Shown here: positions 36,061 to 49,861 of the stretch, piece by piece | Layout of the letters: every line of letters begins with the position of its first letter | How positions within the stretch are numbered: position 1 is the first letter of the stretch | Translations under genes and position numbers: made by a program | Assembly: GCA_003116995.1 (NCBI GenBank) | Contig: BDSL01000012.1 | Location: 558,001 to 622,000, forward strand | DNA from: Yamagishiella unicocca | Taxonomy: Eukaryota; Chlorophyta; Chlorophyceae; Chlamydomonadales; Volvocaceae | Direction of reading: 5' to 3' | DNA length: 64,000 bases | The notes under the pieces: model-generated | The model's database searches: none | Told to the model about the DNA's origin: nothing | The model's input: the letters and a program-made list of their open reading frames with translations, nothing else

Positions 36061-39000
36061 ATGTCGAGCGATGACTTTATCGCGCCACCTTTCTTGTCCA
36101 TTATCTCGGCACTTTTTGTGTAAGCCGCTGGCCGCGACATAGCCCATTCGGCGGGGGCGCGGGAAGGTGGAGCGCTGACCATTGCCCTTGTATTACTGCC
36201 CACAGCTTGTCAACAGCAACTCTATTTGGGAAGATTCGTGACGTTTTCTACTTCCTGTGGCACCCTTTCAAAGTCATCAGCAAGAAGGCAAGTAATAGCG
36301 CTGCTCCTTTGAATTCCAGGACCCACCATTAGCGTCAACTTACTATGTTATTTGCAGGGATATGCACCAATTCGTGATCCCACGGAGGACTTCTACATGC
36401 GCCGTATGTATGGGCGCATCGTGGTGAGCAGACAAGCACCCCCGCCGGAGCCGACGCGGGCTGTTAACCCCTAGTGCTTACTATTTCCTCCTGATGCCTC
36501 AATCACAGGACTGCTGGAACAGGCCAATATGTAGTGCCCCCGATGCCTGGGTGGATGTGATGGAGCGGGAGCGCGTCAAGGATACCACGTAAGCAATCGG
36601 GAGTTTTGGCCGTGGCAGGGTACATGGTGTTGGTTGGTTGCAGACACCGACCCAGATATGGGTGTGCAGTTCTATTAGGCTTCTCCTATGCCATTGCCCG
36701 TCCTGCTGCGGGTTGCTGTACCCTGGCACCGGCTTGGCCAACGTCTCTTCTGCTGCACCCGATTTCAGATGCTTTTGTGTGAGAATGCGTGTCGATTGGA
36801 CCCACTGCTTCAGGCCTTTCCCGTGTTGGTGCAGGGGTGTGGAAATCGCTGAGATTGTTCCCACTGGCGGCAGTCGCCGCTGCCTCAACCTGTCATCGTA
36901 CAATTATCTTGGATTCGCTGCATCGGATCCTTACTGCACACCGCGGGTCGTGGAGACTATCCATGAGCTGGGTGTCAGCAACTGCAGTACACGCGTGCAT
37001 GGCGGTGAGAAGCAGGCGTGGTGAAGGGTTGGTTTGGACTCGGGGATTCCCCAGACTGGCGCCATGTGTTATAAGCTTGGGACATGTCAGCAAACGACTG
37101 CCGGCGCCAGAGTCGGGGTAGAAGTACACTCGGTGTGCTGAGCCACGGGGAGCGTTAGCGAAGTGCCAGTCGGGAAGACATGAAAAGTGCTTGCTCGGAA
37201 GCCTCTACTTTCAATCCTGCGCTGTATGAGTCACCTGCAAGTGACCTCCGCCACCACACAATCAAACACCGATCTCTCCTACGCCAGGCACCACTTCGGC
37301 TCACGTGGATCTGGAGGACCTGGTGGCGCGCTTTCTGGGCGTGGAAGCTGCCCTTACGTACGGAATGGGGTTCGCCACCAATTCCTCCACCATTCCAGCG
37401 CTGGTAGGTTGCGGAGCGCACGGTCGTTGGCTGTGAGCGGGAGCCAGCAGAGGCACGTATGAGGTTCTGCACAGCGTCATGTGCTTAAGGGGGCGATCGG
37501 TTAGTAATGACGCCTGTCATCACATTCCTGGCGTCGGTTGTCCTATAATCTGCTGATCGCGATTCTATTGGCGTCAGCCTTACAGCTGCGGCGGTTTTCT
37601 GTCACCACGCAGGTGGAGAAGGGCTGCTTGGTGCTGTCTGACGCTCTCAACCATTCCTCAATCGTGGCCGGAACCCGCCAGAGCGGCGCGAAAGTCAAGG
37701 TATATGTTTGAAAAGGAAACGCTTAGGGCCGTCTGTATCCAATGGCTGCCAGGGTCACGTTGCCAGCAAATTGTGTGCGACACCTGGACCGAAAGGCGTT
37801 TCTGACAAGTAGTTGGAACCTTATGTATTGGGCGTGGCATACAACGGCCCGGCAGAGGGAGGCTGTGTCGATTCATGGTCTGTTGAAGCAGCAGCGCGGT
37901 TCACTCAGCGCTGCTTTGCAGTGCATAGTTGCTTATGCCCTCGAATTTGGCCGCAACCGTCCTAACCCCTAACCCTGTTGCGCTGCACCACGATGCCGCA
38001 CATTATCGCTGACCGTTAGGTGTTTCGCCATAACGACGCTCGCCATCTGGAGGCGCTGCTGCGACAGAGCATCGCGGAAGGGCAACCGCGCTCGCACAGG
38101 CCATGGAAAAAGGTATCACAACGGACCGGGCTGGTCAGAGGCATGGCATGGGGGCTACGAGCATAGCCATGAGCATGACCGTGGCGGTAGCTCGGGTCAA
38201 AGGAAATGTTTCTCTGCCTTGGGCGGCAGGCAACAAAACGTGATGACACCTTATGATAGGAGTACTTGTCTTGGAGAAGTCGACTGACTTCGACATTCAT
38301 GTGCTTCTTAATGAGGACGCGCATGCTACATCGTGAAGCTTCCGTACGGCCCCTAGGGAGCTGGTTTCGGGTTGCGACGCAGCTTTGCGTCACCCAGTCG
38401 GCATAATTAGGTTTTTGCGCATCGCGGCAGTTGAGCCTGGCAGCTGGCCGTGCATTCCGCCGATCGTTCAGGGGGAAAGGGGAAACCCTTTGCGGTCAGG
38501 GTGACGTACATTAGGTTGTGCAAGGCGGGCTTAGGCATGGGTGCTTTGTTTGCTGCCTTCCTCAGCTAGCCTTATGCGCTTTGCAAGGGATATTCCTAGC
38601 CCGGCCGGAGGAGGCCTTCGGCAGCTAGCTCGCCCCGGGTCCTGTCGGCCGACGCTCGTCCCTGTGGGCTACGCCGATTGCACCTCGACCAATTGCCCGC
38701 CCCTGTGGCCTGCTGTTGCAGATACTGGTGATCGTGGAGGGCGTGTACAGCATGGAGGGCGAGACGTGCAACCTGAAGGAGATCGTGCATGTAGGTAGAT
38801 GGATTGGAAGATGCGGCGAAACGGCAGCAACGGCGATAAGTCGGGAGAGGACTATGGATGTGTCCGGCAGGACAGCGGCGCAGCGCTTGCCCCCTTTGTG
38901 CCGTTCCATTGCGGCGGTAGTAATCGAGCGATTTATCGCTCAGGCCCGTCCTTTGTTTTACCCTCACACAACTGTCTCTGGCTGTCAGAGCTCTCCTTCA

Positions 39001-41296
39001 CATCGGAGCACCTCTTGACCGCTGCACAAAAATCGCACCAGGTGGCCAAGAAGTACAAGGCGTACATCTACCTGGACGAGGCGCACAGCATCGGCGCTCT
39101 CGGACGTTCCGGTCGGGGCTGCTGCGAGCACTGGGGCGTCGACCCGCGGGACATCGACATCATGATGGGTGCGTCGGATCGAGGCATTCCTGGAGACGAT
39201 CTGCGTACTCCGCGAGTCGGTCCAGGGAATGCAGCCGTGCGGGGTTCATGCCGGGAGCTCGAGTCAGTGACCTGGCTTCCTCTGTCAATTGCCCTCAAGT
39301 CTAGGCTATGCACATGCGTGTTTACGTGCGCGAGTTAAAAAATTTCATGCCCTTATGGAAACGATCCCGTTTGCTGTTTCTAGGCACGTTCACAAAGTCC
39401 TTCGGCTCATGCGGCGGCTACGTGGCCGGGACGAAGCAAATGGTGGAGTACCTGCGCCGCCACTCACCCGCACACCTGTACGCCTGCTCCATGGCACCGG
39501 GATGCGTCCAGCAGGTGCGGGACCGCCTTTTCATCGCACCTCGCACTGGCCGGGATTTGACGCTTGCCAGGGACGACTTGTGTGGGCCTGTTGGGCGGGT
39601 GCTTTACGATGTCCCAATGCTTCGTTGCTGCTGTCGCGAACCGAATGCGTAATGGTCGCTGCTTGTCGCTCATTCATTCGTCTTGCTCCGCCGACCTGCG
39701 CAAGCATTTCTCACAAGCGGCAAGCTGTGACCTCTGGTCCAAACGCCTTCATCGTGCCTCTGGTGTGATCGCGTTTACAACGCGTTGCGCAGGTCACCTC
39801 GGCGCTCCAGGTGATTATGGGGCTTGACGGCTCGGACCGCGGCGCACGGAAGGTGGCGCAACTGCACGACAACGCCAACTACGTGCGCAGGTGAGAACGT
39901 CGGTTTGCTGCCGGAAAATAAGGTACTCGTCCCTGTTGCTGAGCGGGCGGCTGGAAGGGAACTGCCAGCTTGGCCACTGATTTACAAACACGGGTTGTGG
40001 ATTTGAAAGAGCCCCACAATTGAGCGCTGCGATGCTTGATCTGCTCTCCGCTGTTGTGCAGCCGGCTGCTGGTGATGGGGCTGGACGTGCTCGGCTCCTG
40101 GGACTCGCCCGTCATGCCCATCATGACCTACAACCCCTCCAAGATGGTGGCGCTGTCCCGAATCTGTCTGCGGCGCCACATGGCGATGGTCATTGTGGGC
40201 TTCCCCGCCACACCCGCATTGCTGACGCGTGCGCGCATCTGCATCTCCGCCGCTCATTCGCGCGAGGACCTGGACTGGGCGGTGAACCAGCTGTCCGAGG
40301 TGCGTTCGGTTGCAGCACATGTTTTGGAAGCAGGGGTGCGTTGGTATGCTTGTGGGCCGGGCGGACGAGGATGCGGATGCGCGCCAATGGATGGTGCTGT
40401 GCATCGAGAACCACCGCCAAGCAGTTGAACGATGTGCATTCGAATTGGCGGCCTTGGTAGCATGCCTCGGGCGTGGTGCTTTATTCGGGTGCAATGGTGC
40501 CCCAGGCACCTGGGACGCCAAAGGTGGTTTACGGGGGCCTTCTTGACGGGTAACTCCCCCATTTTACGATCGAATGCGCTGCCTGCTCGTCTGCAAATGC
40601 TACCACATCCTCGCATTTGCCCATAACCTGCGCGGATACCGGTTGTCCTCGTTCTCTCATTACTTGTGCGACGCCTTCCTTACGATCCCTGCATCGCAAA
40701 ATTCCATACCACATGCTGGGATGCACGCAGCTGCATGCACTCCTCGATTTTGCCACTCGCCCGTGCTTGAGATCCACACACAACCTGGCGATGTTGACTC
40801 CGTTCGGCGCGACTTATTTCGCGTGCAGGTGGCGGACCTGTGCATGCTGCGCTACCGCACGCGGGCACTGTATCAGCGACTAGAGGCCGACCTCAAGGAC
40901 CACGTTGCCCGGCATTTCGGGGACCAAGCTGCAGCGAACGCAACCGTCGCGGGGCTGGCGTCCGGCTGCTTCGACCCCCGGAAGCCCACGTCTCTGGCTG
41001 CTCCGCATCAGATGCTGACGCACAAGAAGCTTCGACAAGACAGCGCAAGTAGTCCGCAAAGCAACGGCCAGCCGGAGCAGGTTGCAAAAAACGCTCGCAC
41101 GGCACGCGTCAAGTCTCCCGTCGCCGTTTCCGACTTCAATAGCAAGGCGGCGCTGTCGAAGCGGCAGCGGCCCGGTGAAGGCCCGATGCCAGTGACGACT
41201 CCGAACGGCCGCCGCCACCATGCGCCCCTATTGGGCGGGGTAGCGCAGGCACACGCCAAAGCATTTATCCGGGCAGAAGCGGTGGTGACCAAGTAA
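36061..41296 (+). CDS. LCB2: Serine palmitoyltransferase subunit 2 (long-chain base biosynthesis protein 2)
   Basis: The catalytic, PLP-binding subunit of the ER enzyme that condenses serine with palmitoyl-CoA, the first step of sphingolipid synthesis. The ATG at 36061 gives [20 protein letters not shown], joined in phase to the membrane-proximal [20 protein letters not shown] (36206-36287). Next are [20 protein letters not shown] (36358-36423), [20 protein letters not shown] (36509-36588), [19 protein letters not shown] (36834-37004), [14 protein letters not shown] (about 37290-37402), [20 protein letters not shown] (about 37614-37699), [20 protein letters not shown] (about 38720-38790), [19 protein letters not shown] (about 39042-39173), the PLP-lysine motif [13 protein letters not shown] (about 39384-39514), about 39793-39891, 40062-40299, and the last exon from about 40830 to TAA at 41294-41296. 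The fold is complete. The last exon continues about 125 residues past [10 protein letters not shown] as a Ser/Pro/Lys-rich tail absent from typical plant LCB2. The intron after 36287 has a GC donor. Confidence 0.95.
36288..36357 (+). other. GC-AG intron in LCB2
   Basis: The exon ends agcaagaag and the intron begins GCAAGT, the consensus for the rare GC-AG class. The acceptor is tatttgcag. Only this junction keeps the frame between VISKK and GYAPI. Confidence 0.8.
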
Positions 41297-42965
41297 CGAT
41301 GACCTGGTCCTGTTGAGACGGTCGAAATGCTGGCGTTGGCCGCGCAATAGCTTTGACCCAACGCATGTGTGGCCGCCATGACAGGCCATCCCATATGTGT
41401 TGTTAAAGCTGAGCTGTGGTTTGCATGGTTCTTGTTGCGGTCGGGCAGCGTGTCATCGTTTACCGGCAGGCTCGTTTACCGCGTGTTGTGCGATACCTCG
41501 CGCCATAGGGCGCAGGTGATAGGGATGCCCGTAATTCAGTTCATGACCTTGCGTTCCATTTTCCGACTTTGGTGGGGTGCTGGGAAATCAGCTTCAGCAG
41601 ATGTGTGCATTGGACGCCCTGGTGGTGGGTTTCATTATTGGCAAGGACAGAATGTCTGTTGACGGGGGATAGGCGGTGTTTCCTTAGTCCGTGAGCTGGA
41701 ATCGTAATTGGGCCAAGCACCGGATGGTTGGGCAGCGGCGCGCCGTGGCAAGACGTTCTCTACTTGATTTCATGTGGACACTGTGGATAGATATTAGCAA
41801 GTAATAAGGCTGGCATGGGTTTCTGGGTTCTTTTCAGAATGTGCCCAAAGTGACGATGCCCCTCTAGTGATGGCAGTGATCTTGAAGAGAGGGCCTGAGG
41901 GGAATTTTCAAGTGCGTATTTCCACATCTAAGCGTTGTAAGTGAACGATCAGCATCCCTTGTCTTCGTACCATGCTGCGCGAAGAGTCGCCTCCAAACGA
42001 CCTCTCCTGCCGACGAGGATGCCACGACGGTTCAGGATCTGGGCATGCCCCTAAATCCATCACCCTCGTTCGTGAGGCAATCCCCGACAATCGCTTCCTG
42101 TAGGAATCTTATTGACATGCAGATCGCAAAGAGTGCACCATGTTGCATTCAGGCCTATTTGGAACGGTTGGGCATCGATGACGGGCATGACGGGATGCGT
42201 TTCAACCAGATGGAGTGGGGGTAATGTTGGGCAATTGTGCGCGCCGCGATGCCTGTCTGCCCAAGCTGTCCCCAAATTTCGGCAGATCGTCCACGCAATC
42301 CTAGTAGTGTCCAAATCCAAGGCGGCATAGACCTGGGCTTAGAGTCGAGTTTCTTGTATCCGGCGCCCGCACACAGCGCTCGTGAAACAGAGTGTCACGT
42401 TCTAAAATCAGCTAGCTAGATCACTAGACCGTTCAGTCCAGCTCAACAAGGAAGCCTGCGGACAACCAGCTCCCAACACTCTGGACGGTATCCCAACGCC
42501 ATCCAAATGCAACATAAAGTGGAATTGTATTCCCAAAGCGCTCTACATTTCTGCAATTCGTAATGAAAAGCGATACTCCGATGCCGCCAAAGACGGGCCA
42601 CAAGTCTCAAGGACTCTCACGCCAGTATGATCATTTTAACCTGAAACAAGTAGTCTATGGGGCGAACGGGCATGGATGCTGAGGGTGAAGCGAGCCCAGA
42701 CGCCAGAGGCCAGACCCCAGAGGGTCACAAGGGCCTTACGCCGCGCGTTTGAAGCAGCGCAATAAGCAAAGAGTTGCATCCATCCTGTTTATTAACCGTG
42801 ATTACCTGGTACAGCCTCTACAATCACTTCTGCATGTTAACGGTTACAGCCCAAATGGAATTTGAAATCCTTTAGTGCGCGTCCGTAAATTGCGAGCGCT
42901 CTCTTCGCTGAATCACGGAACTACTTTAGTACAGCCGCCTATCCTTGTTGCGCTGGGCGCAAGGA
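41297..42965. other. Intergenic: LCB2 3' UTR and IPK1 promoter
   Basis: A TGTAA motif at 41936-41940 is a candidate LCB2 poly(A) signal. No exon recognised. Base composition becomes more AT-rich through this interval. Confidence 0.55.
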
Positions 42966-45900
42966 ATGGAGTGGCAACTCAAGGGTCAGGGTGCGGCCAA
43001 CCTTGTCTTCAGCTATTGCGGTAGCGACCCAAACCTGGCAAGTCCATCTGCAACATCAGGTCAACTCTCTCATTTCGCCGAGCTGACCCCCGCCCCATAC
43101 TCTTTACGTAGCAAGGCCATGTCCTACGGGTACGGAAGTCATCGGCTCATGTAGCGTCTACCATTGACCAGCTTATCTGGGATGGCGTCCTACATTCTAA
43201 GGATGGTGCGTCGATGCTCTTAAACGGTGGGAGGGGGCTCCAAGTCGACAGTTGTAGGTCTGTATCTACCCGCCCAGCTATAGATACATTACCAGTCTTT
43301 TGGTCTATCTGCCTGCCAGGCGACGCCATGAAGTACGAGCTATCTTACATGTCAGAACTAATGGCCCCTTTGCTTGGACGCCAATACGTGTTTCCAGGGG
43401 TAGGTGAACAGCCCCTTGACAGTAGTACGTAGCCTCACTGCCACCTCTTTGTTGGAGTATACATGTTTGTCGTTCCACTGCGAGTCATCTATGATATGGA
43501 TGGCCTTACACAATCAAGAAAAATATCAGGGGTTCGTTGATGTAGCATAAGTTGGCATATTGGAAGCAGTAATGCCTGCCTAGTGCAATGAGCAATCCAC
43601 ACACCCTGCTGTTATCATTGACTTGCTTGTATGGGCTTCCAAATAGAAAGAAAGAAAAGAAAGAAAGGTTACGCCGGCACTTGGCCTGGCGTGGATTATG
43701 GAAGGTCGCGGTATTTTTCAGATACGGCCAGCGACCACCTGAGTTTTTGATTATGCAGGTATTACTCCTGCAGCCCCTAAGATTTGCTTCAGGTGCTGCC
43801 TGCTCACCATTCACACCTTTTTCGGGCGGAGCATTCAACCGAGCGGGGACTAGGTCCTTGTACGCGCTCAACTGCCTGTCACACGGACAAGGACTCGACT
43901 CAAGAGCCGAGCTGTCCCAGTTGCTCATATGCAACAATCCCCCTACGCGTTTAGCACGCGCTCCCGCATGGCGTCCATGGGATTCGATACCACGACCTTC
44001 CGAATGCAGGGACCGGTGAATGATCACTTTGCTTATCTCCGATCCCGGGCTTCCAAATATGATACCACGTACTCGGCGGCAACTAATTGTGTCCTGTGCC
44101 TTTGGTAAAAAAAATCCTCGAAGGTTCCATGTCGTGTCCCTAAGAGCCTTCATGCGCTGTTGGGCCCTGGCGCTGGCAATAATGACTTCCCCGCACTTAT
44201 CCAGCCAGACCACACAGCTTTTCAGGCGAATGGTACGGTGCAGTCTAGACACTACTGGCTGGATGGGTAGGGGAGTGGATAGCAGCCAGGCTCGAATGGA
44301 CATACATCCGTATATGATTGCATGTGTTCTTGTCAGGTAGATAGGTGTTCCTATGAGTCCTTATTGACCAGTCTGGGGATAATAACTCGCTCGTTGTATT
44401 GCTACATATTTCCTGGTGGCTTGCTTGGGTTATCAAGATACCCCGTCCTCAGCATATGCTCCTTATGGTGTGCCCGCCTGCACCTTTTTCAGCTACGCTT
44501 GGATATGCAGGTGTAGGACCAGCCATCTGCCTGGAGATTAAGCCAAAATGGGGCGTGCAGCCTGGTGCAGGTACATCAGTTCATGCAGTGGACTTGGGAT
44601 GCAGCACTGCACCTTCCGGCCCTGCAGGTGCTGCCACAGACGTCCTAATGAAAGCCATCGGAAGGAGCGAGGATCTTTTTACGCTTGAAGAGCTAGCAGC
44701 AGACGTCCCCAGTCCTGACAGTGACTTACGGCGACAGTACCCCCGTTTCATGCTGCACACGCTGCTGAAGCATGTCAAGGTGAGTTAATGACACATCCTT
44801 ACGTGTGACAGCGTGTGGCGCTTACCCAGCCTGCAGCAGTCATCATAGTGTCAGTAGTTGAAACCTTCAATTGGGAGCCCTTGTTGGAAGCAGTGTTGTT
44901 TTTTCTAGTGTACTTCGATATTGGTTCTAAAGTTATGGTTAGGTTAGGAGTGTCCAGTTTCTTGTCCAATTATTGTACATGTAGCTCTACAGATGCTGCC
45001 CTTGCGTACAGCCACCACTGTTATAATAAGGAGCAAAATCTTTCAACTGCCATCTATTATTATTTGTACTCACTGCAGTAGGATTGCTGCCGCATTATTT
45101 GCATGGCAGCGCTTCCTGCATGCACGTTGCTGTGCCAGCATGATTCAGAAATCTCTGCTAAACCCTGATAGAGCGAAAATGCAATGGTGTTCAGAGCTTA
45201 TTCCTGTAACTGCTGCATCAAACAGGTTGCTGAGGTGCCAATTCAATATATTATCCATAATGCCTTCATGCTGTCTTGAGTAATTGCTACCCACACGGTA
45301 CAGGACGGCGTCCCGCTCAGCTACTACAACCCAGTTGACCTCTTCTCGGGGGATCTGCAGCGTATGAGGGACGCATTGTGGCGATTGGTTGAGTCGCCTA
45401 GTGTAAGTAGTTTGTGGACCATCCTAGGGCATAGTGAGGAAGGATGGACATTCCTGAAGCACCGGTGTAAGGGATGGATAGATGCAACAGTGTTTAATTC
45501 CATGATGTGCATTACATCATGCCAAGCACTTATTTACGAGCCAGTCCATTCCACACATGCATTCAGTGTGCATAAATGTCCCTGTGGCAAGTAAGGAAAT
45601 TTTGGGTAATTGCATCGTGGGCAACAGGCGCTCCTGCGGTGGCCGGTGATAGGAGTAGTGCTCCAAGCTTTGGATACACCAGGTTACACATTGTCTCTGC
45701 TTCCAGTGTACGGATGTATACACATCATTGTACGGATGTATACACATCTGTGAGGCATCATGTATCGTTGCCAATGTCTGCCAACCGTGTTCATGCCGCA
45801 CCATGCCTGCAGAATAACCTACGTGTTTTCAAAGATGGTGTCCAGGTGTATGGTGTTGGTATTGGGGGCACTCTCAATAAACCGCCTTGCCAGCTTGAGA

Positions 45901-48019
45901 CAGCACTGATTCAGCTTGCAGCGGACCTTCAGGCCCTCATGATTGATGACCTCACACAACCAACGGAAGAAGTTTCTATACCTGGATTGAAGACTACAGG
46001 AAGTGAGGGTTTGCTTGGAGACGTCGTCCGTTTGGCAGCAGTTGCTCTGCAGCGGGAGGGTAAGTACCACGATTATCACCCATATAGATGGCAGGAAGAT
46101 ATGTTCACTTCATATGTATAGGTGGGAACATCGCCTTCCTAATATACTAAGCGGTGGCCGTCTTATATGATACCATACGCACGCCTTCTGTAACACCCAC
46201 CTTTGAAAACAGCTACCCCTATGTATTCATGAATGGCCAAGACATTAATAGATTATGGCGAATCCTAAAGGAGCTAGGAAAACACTGCTTCAGAAGTCCA
46301 AAGGGATTAATAAAAAAACAGGGGAAGATTCACATTGACATCTCACCCATGGGCCGATGTTGAGAGTGATGGCAAGTAATGCCGTGGATAATGTTAAGAG
46401 GAAGCGGGGGACCCACCACCTCAGTTGTGCCTGGAATTACCTGGGGTGCAATCATCTGCGATGCAATGGGGTAGGTATTCCAGATGCAATCTGCGCATTA
46501 TGCAGGTCTTCGTCTGTTGCTATGGAGTCCCAATGCCCACTCGGTGTGTGATAGCTGTGGAGTCCTGATGCCCGCTCATTGTAGTAGCTGTGGAGTTGAG
46601 CTCATCTGCTAAAAGGGAAGGACCACCAGGCAGAACATGCACCGGCATAGGCGAGGAAAGTTAAGCGAGAGATATGTCGCAAAAAATGAGAGAAGATAAG
46701 ATGGATGACAAGGAACAAACCCAGTTCGTTAATTAGTTAGTTCCATGCAGTGCATGCAAATAGGAATCCTAATGTGTGGCTCTATGAAAAGCAGAGCGCC
46801 AGGGTCATGGTGTGAGAAAAGTGTATGACAGAAAAGTTTTATTGTAAGGTAAGCCCTGTAGGATATATAGATTGTAAGCCATGATGACTTGGAATGTGTT
46901 ACACGACTCGTACTCTTTGCTTGGTGGTATGCAGGTGTGCTGGAGCGCCTCCACACTGTCCAAGCGCTGGACATGGTGGGTGTGGAAGGGGCCCTTCAGC
47001 TGTACAACCAGCTCATGGAAGCCGTTCAGGTGGGTTCTGCATCCTTGTATTCACAGTGCATTGCTTAGCCTATGGCAGTCCAAACAGGGTTACCCTGGGG
47101 ACCCTGGGTCACCCCTTCCTTACCATGGCAAACAACCCCACCAAAGTTGGTGAACCCCCCAGTGACAGAGGGCCATGGCACCCGTCCAGGGCCATTTCTT
47201 CTTCAGCAAAACATGCACAGAGACCAATGCACAGCATGCCAGGCTGCCTCTTAAATACGTATACAGTAAGTGTTTTGCCTTTTTGGATCAGCTGTGGCAA
47301 GATGGTAACCCTGTACAAGAGCATGTATAATGATTGTAAGCCTTGTTATGTTTGTATTGGAGAAAGCTGACCCATTCATTTCCCATGGTCCCTTGTTCCT
47401 GTAGGATGGAACACTTCCCCTGACATCAGTGTCTACAATCGATGGGCAAGCCACTGCGTCACTTGATGCTGAATCCAAGCTGGTGATGTGTGCACAGGGT
47501 ATCACACCTGAACCTGTGGCAGTTGGCTTGGGGCCACGATTGGTGGCACTCCGTCGGTATCTCATGTCAACAACCGCCAAGGACTGTGGTATCATGGTCA
47601 CACTTCAGCGTGCCATGTCGAGAGGTTCTACAGGAGCAGGGGACACTGCCCCAGCAAACGTGGATTTGCATCAGCGTAGCAGCACAGCTGCCCTGGTATC
47701 TGCAATTCAGCAGCAAGGGAGAAGTGGCGACCCTGGTCAGGAGCTGGAGTCCTGTGAGCAAGACAGCCAGCGGATGAACTCCATGCAAATCACACTATCA
47801 GACCAGCAGCTGCAACAGCCATGTGTAGGTGTGTTTGAGGACCCCCTGTCAGGTCACTCTTACTTGTACAAGGTTAGCTTTGTTGATCTTGATGTCAAGG
47901 CGGCGTCGAAGATTCCAAAGCATTACAAGTTGGATCGACAGCTTGTAGCCTGTGGCCTGGCAAATCCGACCTTATTACAGGCCTTGGCAGTAAAGGCAGG
48001 GTGGCAGGCAGGGAGTTAG
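42966..48019 (+). CDS. IPK1: Inositol-pentakisphosphate 2-kinase
   Basis: Phosphorylates InsP5 at position 2 to make phytate (InsP6), in nucleus and cytosol. The ATG at 42966 gives MEWQLKGQGAANLVFSYCGS, the family's N-terminal nucleotide-binding start (W-x-x-KGEGAANLV). Next are GDAMKYELSYMSELMAPLLG and RQYVFPG (about 43320-43400), FPALIQPDHTAFQANGTVQS (about 44185-44275), then the hallmark CLEIKPKWGVQP and PRFMLHTLLKHVK (about 44507-44780). YYNPVDLFSGDLQRMRDALW (45304-45405) follows, then NNLRVFKDGVQVYG with DDLTQPTEE (45815-46060), LERLHTVQALDMVGVEGALQ (46935-47030), and a last exon about 47405-48019. That exon carries the Ser/Gln-rich insert and the motifs LVMCAQGIT, MVTLQRAM, YKVSFVDLDVKAASKIPKHY and KLDRQLV, the final catalytic/metal region. 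The exon or exons covering the segment between GSDPNL and GDAMKYEL (43035-43310) are unresolved. The acidic/Gln-rich spacer of about 90 residues between CGIMVTL and SYLYKV is longer than in plants. Confidence 0.92.
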
Positions 48020-49652
48020 GATTTGTAAAGCCAGGTTTTTATCGCATGTGGTAAATCCTGAATCAAGAGAGCCTGGCCATATATAATGCAGGTCTTCCCA
48101 TTACGTAATCAGAGCTGTCCTTGGTTGAGTAAATAGATGGAGTGCAGCCGTCATGTGTATTATAATAACTGTTACAAAGGGAACCACACATGTGTAGGGG
48201 ATGGGTTTGCCTATCTACCTGTTAACCTCAAATGTAATATGTGGTAGAGATAACAGTATGTGTATTGGGGAAGCAGGAGAGCATTTTGCTTGATGAAGAA
48301 CCAACCCATACATGACAAAGGATAGTGCTTCCACATGTTTGTAATGAAGGTGAATCACAGGCCGCTGGTCACCAGCAGGCCTGATATATCCAGTCAATTT
48401 ACAGGAGTAGTACTTGCGTCCATTTAAAGTATGTTGCATGTGACTTACTTTGTGGGCTTTTCATGTGCCTCCAATGTTTCCTTTGCTAGTTATGGTGGTT
48501 CCATTGCCACATGCGACATCAATGCAGTTATTTATAGATGACTGATGATGTTGTTTGCTCATTTGAGCACGGGAAGCAGTAACTTAACAGATGATGTACC
48601 TAGCAGATTCAAGAGGATTTGAACAGAACACCCACCTACATGATTACTATTCATGCTTGGTCGATTGCAACTGAACTTGGCTGGGTCAACTGCAACTGAT
48701 GAACTTGTTGTACAGTGGCATACAAGCCAAGTAAGAGGCAGAGCCTCAGGATCCTGGTGACACTGAAGGGCTCAGTGTTGATGGGTCAGTCTGATCAGCT
48801 GATCATTGCAGGTCATTGCTGACCGGTGCTCCTGCAGCAGGAGCTCCCTTTCCTTCTCCCTGGGTGCTGGCCCATCCTGGGAATCTTCATGAGTAGGTCT
48901 GTGTGTGGTCAGTTTCTGATAGGGGAGCCTACAGGGCAAATCCCCCTGGGCTGCGCCTCTGGACTGTTGGATAGCATGCATGTCATGGTTACAGTGCAGG
49001 GGTTCTATCTGTCGCTTTGATCTCCTCCAGTAGTAGTTCCCTCAGTGTCAGGTGATGTGCCCAATGGTTCTGCCTCTTAGTCTGGAACCCACTGTAACAT
49101 GTTCTAGTACTATAAATGATTCGACCCAAATTCCACCAGCCCTCAGCCAATGGCTACTTCACCCTTGTCACGACACAGCTGGTGATCGACACAGCGTGTG
49201 CGAGACACCAGAACCTGCTCAGCAGTGGGGTGCAGCAACAGCAATGACTTCGGAAAGGCAGCAGTCGTGCCTGAGCCTGGCTAAGTTGTATGGCACAAGA
49301 GCAGGGACGTCCAATAGCAGCGGTGGCTCCAAACAATGCAGTCGGCAGCACGACAGGGTCATCATGTATGACAGCCATGGTTGTAAGCCGCTCGGCACTG
49401 CTATACCAGCCAGGGAAGAGCCTTCCCACCATCTCGAGCATGCCTTTTCAGCGCTAGTGGCCACACATGGGGGGAGTTGCAGGACCGGCACCTGATCAGC
49501 CAGTTACGTGCTGTGTCATGACACCCTGGGTGGTTGGTGCCACTGTTTGTTCTCTGGGCCTAGCTTTATTTGGTCGGGTTGCTGGTGTTTTACCATACAT
49601 TTGTCTTCTTATTGTACCTCTCTATTCCTCATACATACCAATAAGCTGCATG
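48020..49652. other. Intergenic: IPK1 3' UTR and flank of the tRNA array
   Basis: TGTAA at 48233-48237 is a candidate poly(A) signal. Short open frames exist on both strands (for example 49052-49495) but show no recognisable domain, coding signature or splice context. Confidence 0.5.
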
Positions 49653-49760
49653 ATCTTTAGTGCCAGGCAATATGCCTGACTAGTCGCTGTGTGCCACAGT
49701 GGGGTTGCTAAACCCCACTATGGGCCCCACCTTTGGATAATTAGTTTTGCCATGACCCCA
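49653..49760 (+). repeat. Diverged partial copy of the array unit
   Basis: Reads gtgccaggcaatatgcctga, a tggggttgc element and ccccacctttggataattag, matching the undiverged sequence at 50040-50135 in order but with many substitutions. It marks an older, decayed edge of the tandem array. Confidence 0.75.
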
Positions 49761-49861
49761 TCCAGTGCCCAAGGTGCTGTAAAAGCATGTACTGCCACCC
49801 AGCATCCATCACACTGACAGCTGCTAGCACCATGATGTCCCAAATGTGCTGCATGCAGATA

